From the NCBI GenBank assembly GCA_947184155.2, contig CAMXCT020001002.1, positions 516,013 to 580,012 on the forward strand: a stretch of DNA of 64,000 bases, read 5' to 3'. This DNA is from Cladocopium goreaui. Taxonomy: Eukaryota; Sar; Dinophyceae; Suessiales; Symbiodiniaceae. Positions 42,124 through 53,391 of the stretch are shown here, one piece after another. The notes under the pieces were generated by a model. It ran no database searches, was not told the origin of the DNA, and worked only from the letters and a program-made list of their open reading frames with translations. How positions within the stretch are numbered: position 1 is the stretch's first letter; each line of letters opens with the position of its first letter. The position numbers and the translations under genes were made by a program.

Positions 42124-42375
42124 GAGGTCAAAAAGAACCCCGAACTGGCGAATGTGCAAAGGTAAAACGGATTTGAGTTTGTCGCTTGGAGACACCCCTG
42201 TCAGTCCACGTGCATTTGAGTTTGTCGCTTGGAGACACCCCTGTCAGTCCACTCCCTGTACAAGGAGATTGCAGGTCGCAGGTGTGACCTGGAAGGGTCG
42301 TAGGTGGAGGTTTGAGGGTCGTAGGCGGGCTTGCAGGGTTGCAGGTAGGGTGTACCTTACACACCGTGGTGGTGG

Positions 42376-42815
42376 TACACCTTAAACACTGGTGTGGTTC
42401 ACCTTAAACACCGGGGGTGTGGTACACCTTAAACACCGGTGTGGTTCACCTTAAACACCAGGGTGTGGTACACCTTAAACACCGGTGTGGTTCACCTTAA
42501 ACACCAGGGGTGTGGTACACCTTAAACACCGGTGTGGTTCACCTTAAACACCAGGGGTGTGGTACACCTTAAACACCGGTGTGGTTCACCTTAAACACCA
42601 GGGGTGTGGTACACCTTAAACACCGGTGTGGTTCACCTTAAACACCAGGGGTGTGGTACACCTTAAACACCGGTGTGGTTCACCTTAAACACCAGGGGTG
42701 TGGTACACCTTAAACACCGGTGTGGTTCACCTTAAACACCAGGGGTGTGGTACACCTTAAACACCGGTGTGGTTCACCTTAAACACCAGGGGTGTGGTAC
42801 ACCTTAAACACCGGG
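42376..42815 (+). repeat. 47-bp minisatellite in module A, copy 3
   Basis: 440 bp, about nine units, with more AGGGG than AGGG half-units than in the other copies. Confidence 0.95.
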
Positions 42816-43268
42816 ATTTGAGGCCGTAGGTTTGACCTGGACGGGCGGTAGGTAGACCCGTGAGGGCGGTAGGCGGTAGGTTGTGTTTAGACACCGGGCT
42901 TTGTTTGGGGCCTTGCTGCTTGTGGGCTGGTTAGTCTACACCGCGCGGTTGCCACAGTGCGCTTGTTTGGGGTCGCAGGCTTGGCCTTGAAGGGTTGTAG
43001 GTGCAGCGGTGCGGGATGTTGGTGTGCTGATTGTGGTTTGAAGGTGGCCAGATATAGGTTCTTAATTTGGGAGCTTGAAACGCGTAGTTCTCCAAGACCA
43101 CATGGGCAGCATTCCCCCATAGTATTGCCACCGATGTTTGGGTGGCAAGCAGATGTTTCTCTTAACCTTCGGTGGAATCGCTTGGATCTTTTCTTGTAGG
43201 GGTCTAGTTGACCATAAAGCGTTTGAATGTTAGTGGCGAATCTGTACACCAGTCTGTTGTTCCTGCAG

Positions 43269-43448
43269 GCGGCCAAAATGTTGTCCACCGCAGATTTGAA
43301 GCTCCTGGTCGAAGCCAAGGAGGCAGGGAGCATGTTTCAAAGGTTTTTCATACCGGGCCAGAGCAATGCTGTCCTGAGGCGGAGGCTGCAGAGTTGGCGA
43401 GAGCCCCCAACTAGGCGTGGTAGAGTTAGAGAGCCTGGTTGGTTTTGA
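43269..43448 (+). CDS. AAK-LS-DL exon-like ORF, copy 3
   Basis: Same peptide as at 24,833-25,012. Confidence 0.4.
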   Translation, partial: AAKMLSTADLKLLVEAKEAGSMFQRFFIPGQSNAVLRRRLQSWREPPTRRGRVREPGWF

Positions 43449-44971
43449 CTGCTGAACCAGTCATTCCAAGCTCACATTTCATACCAAGAGAGGTCCCGCA
43501 CTGGAGTGGCAGGAAAGGTCTGCATTGGTATGTTTTGGTTGAGAATGAGCCATGCAGCGTCCATTCTGTCAATGCCGTACCGAACCTGCGGCAGTTTCGT
43601 TTTTGATCATGTCCGTGTCACATTTGACTGAAAGAGAGAGAGCCTGCATTTGAAACACAGTAATAAAAGTGTTCTGTCTCAGAATGGACAGCGCCCATGC
43701 TATCAATGCCGCTCCGAGCCAACCTCATTGTTGTCGTTGTTTTGATTGTGACATGTGCTTGCAGGGAGATCGGGCAGAATGAGAGGTGCGTGAGGCTCGC
43801 AGGAGCCTTTGCCTCGCAGAGCATGGGAAACTACAGTTGCAGTGGTGCAGACCACAGGCCCCAAGGTACAGTTGGAGTGGCATAGATCACTCACTTGAGT
43901 GGCCTTCGGTTGTGTAGCTGCTTTTCACTCTGCCCGGCTCGTGACACAGACGACCAAAGTGCGACAGCAAATGGGAAACTCGTCGCAACAGCCAGTTTGC
44001 TTGTAATTTGCCGCACAGTGCTGGCCGATGATTGCGTATAACATAATCTGATCTGTCAAGCAAGGGATGAATATGGAATCGGGGCTTGCGAAACAAGATT
44101 TAGGAAACCCATTTTGTCAGCTAAACATCTTGTTTTGCCAGTTGTTGTCACAAAGGGTTTTTGGACCACATTGAACATTGAACAAGACTTATGAGACCTC
44201 TTCCCCATGCGCGCCTTTGGTTTTGGCAATCCTCGTCGGTAGAGTTAACTGGACAACCGTCTTTCTATGGGAAGAGATGTGAGCTTGAATTGCCTGAGGT
44301 TATAGATCCCGGGTAAGACTTCTGGACTTTATTATTTGTAGCCGTGACGAGGCCTGCAGTCTTGTAGTTGCAGCTTCGAGCACAGCCATTTCCTGTCCAC
44401 CTGCAGCATGTTTGTATGTTTCCTAGTTGTTCCTAGTTTGGTTAACATGTTTGCCGTGTCTTGTAGCAGTGCTGGGTTCCCAAGTCTGAAGTGTCAGAGT
44501 GGTAGGTCCTTGCATGATGTACGGGAATGCATGTGGTGCTCGCGATTTTCTCTGTGTAGCTGATCAGCCGCTTCTGCCTCAGAAACTTTGACCTCAGGAG
44601 TCGGCAGTCATCTGTCAGCTTAGTGCAACACATGACGCGCATTTGCTTTTGACCATGGCAGCTCCTGGTTTTCTACAAACCGCATTTATAGCACGGCCAT
44701 GTGATTAGCTTGGTTGCTTTGACAGCATTATGTCAGAGTCAGTCGTGACACTTCGAAGGTGTTGTAGTCGTAGTTGCGTGTCATCCTATAGTCACTTGCT
44801 TCCAGGTACACACGCGCCGACCCAATGCATCTCCAAGACGGTGCAGGCGGGGTGATGAAGTGTACGGGTGTCGACATGGACATGTACCGGTTCGCGACTC
44901 CGTAGTGTCAGGACCTGCCCCTTCACCCCCGTAGACTCTTAGCGCCTTACTTCCCAATTCATTCTTAGTAG

Positions 44972-45167
44972 CTTGCGGAGGAGGTTCTTTCCCGACAGAA
45001 ATAACATTGTATTTTTAGTTCGGGCGAAACCTCCTCCGCGTATTTTCCATTGCAAATGCCACCTGATTTGGCTATTACTCCTCCGCAAGGGTTTACTCCA
45101 AACCTACTCCGCACATTGTTTCCAATCAGAACTAACGCGTTGCTTTGCAGTAAAACTTCCTCCGCTG
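44972..45167 (+). promoter_or_regulatory. Candidate rolling-circle origin, copy 3
   Basis: Stem arms 44,975-44,986 and 45,028-45,039, then the iterons. Identical to copy 2. Confidence 0.5.
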
Positions 45168-45198
45168 ATGTCCTGTGAGGCAGTGGTTTTGGTTCAAG

Positions 45199-46593
45199 AT
45201 GGTAGCTTCCGCTGTGCAGGTGGCGAAACGCGCCTTAGTTTCCTTGTTGTTGGCGTTGGCCCACCAATATGGAGTCTGCGTGAAGGTCACGCGGGAGAGC
45301 CCTGATCCTTTGGTGGAGAAAGCTTTCCGGTGCATCATCAAGAAGGTGCACCCTGACAAAGGAGGCTGTGTGGAACACGCTCAGCAGTTGCAACGAGCGC
45401 GGGAGGAATGGCAAACGGTGAAAGGGAGGAAGGACCCTGGTGGCCGACCAGCCCAAGCTTCCGCTATGTCTTTGGTAGGCAAGAAGGAGACAGGCCGCCA
45501 AGGGTATCGGATTCGTTCCGTTGCAGTGCTGTTGACGTACCATGGCGTGCAGCAGGATCAATGGCCAGCTTTCTTGACTTTTGTTCGTGATCATGTTGCT
45601 CATTGGGGAGTAGAGAAGTGGTGTGCTTCCATGGAGACATGTTCATCAGGCAAGCCACACGTCCACCTCATGGTGCAATTCCACAAAGCCTTAGACAGCC
45701 GTGTGGTTGATGTGTTTTCCTTTGCTGCTGCCAGACCAAATGCGAGCTCCACAGATCTCTGTGGTGAAGGGCTGTCTGGGCGACAGTTGCAACGGTCCAT
45801 TGACCGGGGGATGTTTTACGTCTTCGCAGACAAAATCGGCACACTCTTTGGCAAGGATGGGTTGCCGTTCACAGAGGGCAATTATTTGCCATGCTGGGTT
45901 CGGTGTGAGAAGACCTACCAAGTCCTGGGCAAGTGGCCGGAGACGTTGTGGAAGCAACGTAAAATCAGCTCAGCCACTTATGAGAAATTGCTTTATTTGA
46001 CAAGAGATGGTGTGCTCTCACGCAAACGAAATTTAGATGCTTGCAAGGACCATGAGGATAGTGCAGCTTTGACTTTGGCCATGGCAGAGCGAGTTCAAAG
46101 GATTCGGTCCAACCCCAGCCTCTTCCGGCCGTTTCCGAAAGTGCCAGATGCTGAGGCTTGGCTCAAGCTTTTTCAAGCTGATGCCTTGCGCTACCCTATC
46201 TTGGTTGTGCTCGGGCCTTCCCGAGCAGGGAAAACTGAATGGGCCAAGAGCCTGTTCAAGCGACCTTTGGAACTGAAGATAGGAACTTTGGAGTTTTTCC
46301 CAGAGACCATGAGGCACTTTCAGCGGGCCGTACATGATGGATTGGTCCTTGATGATGTGAGAGATTTGAATTTCCTTGTCAGCCACCAGGAAAAGCTTCA
46401 GGGCAAGTATGATGCCTTAGTTGAATTCGGTTCAACTGCAGGTGGCACATGCGCATACCATCGCGATTTGTTTGGCGTGCCAGTGGTTGCAACAGTCAAT
46501 TATTCAACGAAGAATTTAGATTATTTGGAGAATCACGATTGGCTTGCCAACCCTGGAAACAGGGTGGTGGTAGTGCTAAGCGGTTCCAATTGA
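45199..46593 (+). CDS. rep: J-domain/HUH/SF3 Rep, copy 3
   Basis: 464 aa, identical to copies 1 and 2 in all motifs. The DinoSL-like sequence is at 45,187-45,198. Confidence 0.85.
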   Translation: MVASAVQVAKRALVSLLLALAHQYGVCVKVTRESPDPLVEKAFRCIIKKVHPDKGGCVEHAQQLQRAREEWQTVKGRKDPGGRPAQASAMSLVGKKETGRQGYRIRSVAVLLTYHGVQQDQWPAFLTFVRDHVAHWGVEKWCASMETCSSGKPHVHLMVQFHKALDSRVVDVFSFAAARPNASSTDLCGEGLSGRQLQRSIDRGMFYVFADKIGTLFGKDGLPFTEGNYLPCWVRCEKTYQVLGKWPETLWKQRKISSATYEKLLYLTRDGVLSRKRNLDACKDHEDSAALTLAMAERVQRIRSNPSLFRPFPKVPDAEAWLKLFQADALRYPILVVLGPSRAGKTEWAKSLFKRPLELKIGTLEFFPETMRHFQRAVHDGLVLDDVRDLNFLVSHQEKLQGKYDALVEFGSTAGGTCAYHRDLFGVPVVATVNYSTKNLDYLENHDWLANPGNRVVVVLSGSN

Positions 46594-48125
46594 TTCTTAA
46601 TTTGTTTTGCATAGGCTGACGCCCGACCTTCTTGCTAATGTGTTGAAAAAGGTGACATTTCATGTTTTGTCGCAGGTGGTCAAAACACATTTCCTGTTGT
46701 CTGCCTTTTCCCTGATGTTTGTTTCGTGATTTGTTGCAAGTTCACCAGTTTGCTGCTGATGGTTCGACAGGTCATTTCAAACAGTTTCGAATCCAGTCAA
46801 TGCAGCTTCTGATTTTGCCAACGTGTCAGCTGGTTTGATGTTTTCCTTTGGCATTTCTTTCTGTATTGACCATGTTGTGGCTGACTGTGGTTTCATTTGA
46901 TCGACCTGGCAGGCTGAGACTTTGCGATTCAGCTGTGAGCTTCGACATTGCCTGGAGGTGCGCTTCCAAGGGCTATTTTGGGCAAGATCCGCACAGTTTT
47001 GAGTCCAGTCTTTGCTCCATGTGTCAGCAAGGTTTCGGCAGGTCCCTTCAAACAGTTTTGACTCCAGTCAATGCAGCTTCTGATTTTGCTAAAGTGTCAG
47101 CTGGTGCTTTTGCCCTTTGATGTTGTCCTTCTGCATTGGGTTTTGTGTTGACTGATACTTCTCCGAAATATCCGATACGTCAGCCAGCGTACCTATACTT
47201 TTGCAGTTTTTATGCGCCCGTTTTTCTGTGTGGAACATGGCTGTTACCATGGAAGGTGCTGCTATTTGATCCCTTTAGAGTGTGAGTGCTGACGAGAGAT
47301 CTTTGCCACTTGATTTTTTAGAGGCGATGTTCTGCCAGAGAACGTGAGAAAGGTCAGGCTACCTGATTTTTAAATACTTACAAGCTTCTGTTTCTTGGCA
47401 ATTTCCTAGAACTGCCGCTTCTGGATTTGAGCATGGCCCGGCCTTGGTGAAGCGTAGGCTTCTAAGCAAACACGAAACAATCAGAAGATCTTCAATGCTT
47501 AAGGTATGATGCAGGGATGATGGAACCATGTTGGAATGGAGCGCTGAGTCTTGAGTTTCAATGGCTGACATTATGACATCAAGAGAGTTTATTGACGCTT
47601 TGACTTTGTTTCACATTGTAGGTCGTACTGGAGCATGGGTGCCTGGAGAAGCCAGCAGCTGAGAAATGCCACAGCAGCAGACCGCCTGTGCGCATTTTGT
47701 TGTTGGTGTTGAGGGTTTCAATGACTGCTGCCGTTTGTTGTTGTGTCATACCTAGCGGCAACTTGTGTTCAAGCCTTAGACCTTAGAGTTTGCTACTGCC
47801 TGCGCAAGTTTTGTCTTGTGGAAGTGGTCGCCCATGCCGCCCAAAGCAGCTGCGAAAGCGAAGTCGAAGGCTGAGGACTTGGGATTGGGGGTTCCGTTGT
47901 GCATTGGACATGTATTTTCAGTCAAGGTTTGGAACCCCAAAACGGGGTCCAGAAAGAGGCTTGAATTCCAGGGCCTCACTGAAAGACCTCCATTGTGCAG
48001 CTTCTGCAGCAAAGCCGAAAGCCAAATCTGAATTGTTGACGATTTTTTGGCTCAAACATTTGCTGCTCGGATAGGTGCACTGCTATTCAATGCTATTCTT
48101 GATTGCGCGCGCACGCTTGTTAGCC

Positions 48126-48734
48126 ATGTGTGACCAACTAGCGGAGGTGCAAAAGAAGATTGCTAACTTGCAACGGCATATCAGAAGAGCCAAGCAGAGA
48201 GAAACAGCTCGGGAAGAAATTGTTGACCAACAAGCTCTGGTTGTCTTTATTTTTTCAGGCTATCGTGCCGATGTCGCTGGTCACTTCCACCTTTCCAGAT
48301 CCAAACGTTGCATGTCGCTGGACAGTGCAGTGGCTCACGTTGAGTGGGAGTACATCAGAGCTCCTTTGGAAGACAAGGTCATGCTCATGTTGGACCCTTA
48401 CCGACAATATCCGATACATCGGCTACTGGCAGCCTTTCGCTACCTAGTGCTGTTCCAACTGCGTGAGTGGGTTCAGAAAATGAATTATGAATTTGGAGTG
48501 GCCCCATCGCGGCGCATGATGGTCGACCGCGTCCAGCATTTGCTGCCCGACAGTTGGCCTGTTGACTTGCAGGCGCGGCTACTTCGCCCATTAGCAACTG
48601 CACGCGGCCAGCGCAGGTACCTTGCGGCCTTCAGGAATCGCTTTGGGTGCAAACTTGGCAAGCTACGGACGAGTCCACCAATGTCGTTGCAGGAGAAGCA
48701 GTCCAAGGCACGGGTGGTTGATTGGCTGGGTTAG
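48126..48734 (+). CDS. Transposase N-terminal exon, copy B3
   Basis: Intact from the ATG at 48,126 to a TAG at 48,734. Encoded peptide as in B2. Confidence 0.6.
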   Translation: MCDQLAEVQKKIANLQRHIRRAKQRETAREEIVDQQALVVFIFSGYRADVAGHFHLSRSKRCMSLDSAVAHVEWEYIRAPLEDKVMLMLDPYRQYPIHRLLAAFRYLVLFQLREWVQKMNYEFGVAPSRRMMVDRVQHLLPDSWPVDLQARLLRPLATARGQRRYLAAFRNRFGCKLGKLRTSPPMSLQEKQSKARVVDWLG

Positions 48735-48932
48735 TGTTGTGCAAGCAGATTTGTAAAGGTTTCTTTGAGATGCTGTGTTGACATTCGGTCAATATTTGGG
48801 TATTCCGGTAAAATGCTGATTTGCTGTTTGTAGGACCATGACAAATCACAAATCACAACCTCCGGTTCTTGCAGTTTTGAAGCATACAGTGCAAGTTTTG
48901 GATCTCATTTGTACGCATTTTTGATTCCAAAT

Positions 48933-49064
48933 GCGGACCCCGTTTTGGGGTCCAAAAAGCGGACCCCAAAGTGCAGATGACCAAGGTTTCTCACTTCCTA
49001 GCCAAATTGCTTGTCATTTTTGGGTCCGGAAAATAGACCCCAAAATGGGGTCCGCTTTTTGGAC
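48933..49064. repeat. GGGGTCC/GGACCCC inverted repeat, copy B3
   Basis: As in the other B copies. Confidence 0.7.
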
Positions 49065-49076
49065 TGAAAATGATCA

Positions 49077-49982
49077 TTGTCAAGCGGCCTTTGGCAGGCG
49101 ATGGCCTTTTGGCAATGGTGCAATTATGCATTGAAGGATGCTGGTGACGAGCCTTTAGTTATCAACATGGATGAGTCCAGCATTGGGTTTCACTGGGGCG
49201 CGTTGTCTGGGACAGTTGTTCGACAAGGTGCCCCGATGGATAAAGTTAAATCGCAGGCTCTCAAAGCCAGGGCCACATACATTTGCGCTGTCACCCATGA
49301 TCCTGAAGTCCAGCAGCTTCTGCCCCAGGTGTTGCTGGGCAACAAGCGTCTTTTCCCAGCTGCGTTTGCCCGGCATGCTGCGGAGCTGTGTCCGCGGGTG
49401 GTGGTTTGGAGAGAGAACTCCGCATGGAATACGCACCGGTTGATGGCCAGATACTTGCGACTCCTCTGTGACAGATTGGGGGCTATTTTGGAATCCCGCC
49501 AGGTGTTGTTGTTGCTAGACTTGGCACCGTGCCACCTGCATGATTCTTTGTTTGATTTGGCTTATTCCCTGGGATTGCGTCTCCTATTTGTGCCTCCTGG
49601 CATGACGTCCTTACTTCAGCCATGCGACACTCACATCTTTGCTGCTTTCAAGCATAATGTGCAAGAGTCATGGAGACGAAGAAGGGCTGCAGCTCCAGAT
49701 GGACAGGTGAGCTTGGAACTGTGGTTGGAAATTGTCGCAAATGCCACCAAAAAGCTGTCGTCGAAGCCATGGAAGCATGCGTTTGAAAGTGATGGTATTC
49801 TTGGATATCAGCATCGTATTTCTTCTCCCTTGCTCAGCAAGCTCGGATGGGTGGATGCGCCGCCCGTTCCCTCAACAATGCCTTCTGGTGGTTTGCCTGA
49901 CTGCCTGTTCCCTTTGAAGTGGCAAGGAAATGCGGCAAAATACATCCAATGGAACCCTCATGCGGTCCGCACCCTAGACTGA
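49077..49982 (+). CDS. Pogo/Tigger-like DDE transposase, catalytic exon, copy B3
   Basis: 301 open codons identical in sequence to B2 (D32, D148, D184). Confidence 0.75.
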   Translation: MSSGLWQAMAFWQWCNYALKDAGDEPLVINMDESSIGFHWGALSGTVVRQGAPMDKVKSQALKARATYICAVTHDPEVQQLLPQVLLGNKRLFPAAFARHAAELCPRVVVWRENSAWNTHRLMARYLRLLCDRLGAILESRQVLLLLDLAPCHLHDSLFDLAYSLGLRLLFVPPGMTSLLQPCDTHIFAAFKHNVQESWRRRRAAAPDGQVSLELWLEIVANATKKLSSKPWKHAFESDGILGYQHRISSPLLSKLGWVDAPPVPSTMPSGGLPDCLFPLKWQGNAAKYIQWNPHAVRTLD

Positions 49983-50030
49983 GGGTACAACTTGTGGGAA
50001 AATAGTTTGTGCGCTGCACTGGGGGGGCTG

Positions 50031-50411
50031 TGTCCAGGGGCTTCAAAATTGAAGTGCAAAAGCGGCGCCAGTTTTGGGGTCCACCTTGTCGGCCAGGAAA
50101 TTACAAAAGACGAGTTGGCAAGGCTCAAGGGCCAGCGCTCCGACTTGCGCAAAGCAATGCGAGAGAATCGCAAGGCAGCTAAGAATGCAGCAAAGCGGAA
50201 GAAGCGACTTGTCAAGGCGCTGTCCATGCAGATTTACGCAGTGCAAAGAAATCTTGGTGGAAGTCGTTTATACTGTCTGCTTGCTAAAACTGGTTTATGG
50301 TCCTTGCGGACAGCGAATGTAAGCAGCGTTTCTAAAAGACAAAGTGCTAGGTTAAAAGATACAGAGAACAAATGTGAGCTCGATGTTTTCAAGCAGTTTG
50401 GAACAAAGTAA
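50031..50411 (+). CDS. Basic coiled-coil ORF of module A, copy 4
   Basis: As copies 2 and 3. The open frame begins in module B at 49,992. Confidence 0.4.
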   Translation, partial: CPGASKLKCKSGASFGVHLVGQEITKDELARLKGQRSDLRKAMRENRKAAKNAAKRKKRLVKALSMQIYAVQRNLGGSRLYCLLAKTGLWSLRTANVSSVSKRQSARLKDTENKCELDVFKQFGTK

Positions 50412-50663
50412 GAGGTCAAAAAGAACCCCGAACTGGCGAATGTGCAAAGGTAAAACGGATTTGAGTTTGTCGCTTGGAGACACCCCTGTCAGTCCACGTG
50501 CATTTGAGTTTGTCGCTTGGAGACACCCCTGTCAGTCCACTCCCTGTACAAGGAGATTGCAGGTCGCAGGTGTGACCTGGAAGGGTCGTAGGTGGAGGTT
50601 TGAGGGTCGTAGGCGGGCTTGCAGGGTTGCAGGTAGGGTGTACCTTACACACCGTGGTGGTGG

Positions 50664-51008
50664 TACACCTTAAACACTGGTGTGGTTCACCTTAAACACC
50701 GGGGGTGTGGTACACCTTAAACACCGGTGTGGTTCACCTTAAACACCAGGGTGTGGTACACCTTAAACACCGGTGTGGTTCACCTTAAACACCAGGGGTG
50801 TGGTACACCTTAAACACCGGTGTGGTTCACCTTAAACACCAGGGGTGTGGTACACCTTAAACACCGGTGTGGTTCACCTTAAACACCAGGGTGTGGTACA
50901 CCTTAAACACCGGTGTGGTTCACCTTAAACACCAGGGGTGTGGTACACCTTAAACACCGGTGTGGTTCACCTTAAACACCAGGGGTGTGGTACACCTTAA
51001 ACACCGGG
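50664..51008 (+). repeat. 47-bp minisatellite in module A, copy 4
   Basis: 345 bp, about two units shorter than copies 1 and 3. Confidence 0.95.
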
Positions 51009-51461
51009 ATTTGAGGCCGTAGGTTTGACCTGGACGGGCGGTAGGTAGACCCGTGAGGGCGGTAGGCGGTAGGTTGTGTTTAGACACCGGGCTTTGTTTG
51101 GGGCCTTGCTGCTTGTGGGCTGGTTAGTCTACACCGCGCGGTTGCCACAGTGCGCTTGTTTGGGGTCGCAGGCTTGGTCTTGAAGGGTTGTAGGTGCAGC
51201 GGTGCGGGATGTTGGTGTGCTGATTGTGGTTTGAAGGTGGCCAGATATAGGTTCTTAATTTGGGAGCTTGAAACGCGTAGTTCTCCAAGACCACATGGGC
51301 AGCATTCCCCCATAGTATTGCCACCGATGTTTGGGTGGCAAGCAGATGTTTCTCTTAACCTTCGGTGGAATCGCTTGGATCTTTTCTTGTAGGGGTCTAG
51401 TTGACCATAAAGCGTTTGAATGTTAGTGGCGAATCTGTACACCAGTCTGTTGTTCCTGCAG

Positions 51462-51641
51462 GCGGCCAAAATGTTGTCCACCGCAGATTTGAAGCTCCTG
51501 GTCGAAGCCAAGGAGGCAGGGAGCATGTTTCAAAGGTTTTTCATACCGGGCCAGAGCAATGCTGTCCTGAGGCGGATGCTGCAGAGTTGGCGAGAGCCCC
51601 CAACTAGGCGTGGTAGAGTTAGAGAGCCTGGTTGGTTTTGA
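51462..51641 (+). CDS. AAK-LS-DL exon-like ORF, copy 4
   Basis: Same as the other copies, except for Arg to Met in the RRRLQSW segment. Confidence 0.4.
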   Translation, partial: AAKMLSTADLKLLVEAKEAGSMFQRFFIPGQSNAVLRRMLQSWREPPTRRGRVREPGWF

Positions 51642-53164
51642 CTGCTGAACCAGTCATTCCAAGCTCACATTTCATACTAAGAGAGGTCCCGCACTGGAGT
51701 GGCAGGAAAGGTCTGCATTGGTATGTTTTGGTTGAGAATGAGCCATGCAGCGTCCATTCTGTCAATGCCGTACCGAACCTGCGGCAGTTTCGTTTTTGAT
51801 CATGTCCGTGTCACATTTGACTGAAAGAGAGAGAGCCTGCATTTGAAACACAGTAATAAAAGTGTTCTGTCTCAGAATGGACAGCGCCCATGCTATCAAT
51901 GCCGCTCCGAGCCAACCTCATTGTTGTCGTTGTTTTGATTGTGACATGTGCTTGCAGGGAGATCGGGCAGAATGAGAGGTGCGTGAGGCTCGCAGGAGCC
52001 TTTGCCTCGCAGAGCATGGGAAACTACAGTTGCAGTGGTGCAGACCACAGGCCCCAAGGTACAGTTGGAGTGGCATAGATCACTCACTTGAGTGGCCTTC
52101 GGTTGTGTAGCTGCTTTTCACTCTGCCCGGCTCGTGACACAGACGACCAAAGTGCGACAGCAAATGGGAAACTCGTCGCAACAGCCAGTTTGCTTGTAAT
52201 TTGCCGCACAGTGCTGGCCGATGATTGCGTATAACATAATCTGATCTGTCAAGCAAGGGATGAATATGGAATCGGGGCTTGCGAAACAAGATTTAGGAAA
52301 CCCATTTTGTCAGCTAAACATCTTGTTTTGCCAGTTGTTGTCACAAAGGGTTTTTGGACCACATTGAACATTGAACAAGACTTATGAGACCTCTTCCCCA
52401 TGCGCGCCTTTGGTTTTGGCAATCCTCGTCGGTAGAGTTAACTGGACAACCGTCTTTCTATGGGAAGAGATGTGAGCTTGAATTGCCTGAGGTTATAGAT
52501 CCCGGGTAAGACTTCTGGACTTTATTATTTGTAGCCGTGACGAGGCCTGCAGTCTTGTAGTTGCAGCTTCGAGCACAGCCATTTCCTGTCCACCTGCAGC
52601 ATGTTTGTATGTTTCCTAGTTGTTCCTAGTTTGGTTAACATGTTTGCCGTGTCTTGTAGCAGTGCTGGGTTCCCAAGTCTGAAGTGTCAGAGTGGTAGGT
52701 CCTTGCATGATGTACGGGAATGCATGTGGTGCTCGCGATTTTCTCTGTGTAGCTGATCAGCCGCTTCTGCCTCAGAAACTTTGACCTCAGGAGTCGGCAG
52801 TCATCTGTCAGCTTAGTGCAACACATGACGCGCATTTGCTTTTGACCATGGCAGCTCCTGGTTTTCTACAAACCGCATTTATAGCACGGCCATGTGATTA
52901 GCTTGGTTGCTTTGACAGCATTATGTCAGAGTCAGTCGTGACACTTCGAAGGTGTTGTAGTCGTAGTTGCGTGTCATCCTATAGTCACTTGCTTCCAGGT
53001 ACACACGCGCCGACCCAATGCATCTCCAAGACGGTGCAGGCGGGGTGATGAAGTGTACGGGTGTCGACATGGACATGTACCGGTTCGCGACTCCGTAGTG
53101 TCAGGACCTGCCCCTTCACCCCCGTAGACTCTTAGCGCCTTACTTCCCAATTCATTCTTAGTAG

Positions 53165-53360
53165 CTTGCGGAGGAGGTTCTTTCCCGACAGAAATAACAT
53201 TGTATTTTTAGTTCGGGCGAAACCTCCTCCGCGTATTTTCCATTGCAAATGCCACCTGATTTGGCTATTACTCCTCCGCAAGGGTTTACTCCAAACCTAC
53301 TCCGCACATTGTTTCCAATCAGAACTAACGCGTTGCTTTGCAGTAAAACTTCCTCCGCTG
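53165..53360 (+). promoter_or_regulatory. Candidate rolling-circle origin, copy 4
   Basis: Stem arms 53,168-53,179 and 53,221-53,232, then the iterons. Unchanged from copy 2. Confidence 0.5.
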
Positions 53361-53391
53361 ATGTCCTGTGAGGCAGTGGTTTTGGTTCAAG

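Larger units (their letters stand above)
41733..47995 (+). mobile_element. Module A, copy 3
   Basis: Longest A copy (6.26 kb) because of the longest minisatellite. Otherwise as copy 2. Confidence 0.75.
47996..50020 (+). mobile_element. Module B, copy 3
   Basis: As B2, with small insertions (ATTCAATGC near 48,085 and an AAATCAC duplication near 48,847). Both transposase exons are open. Confidence 0.75.
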
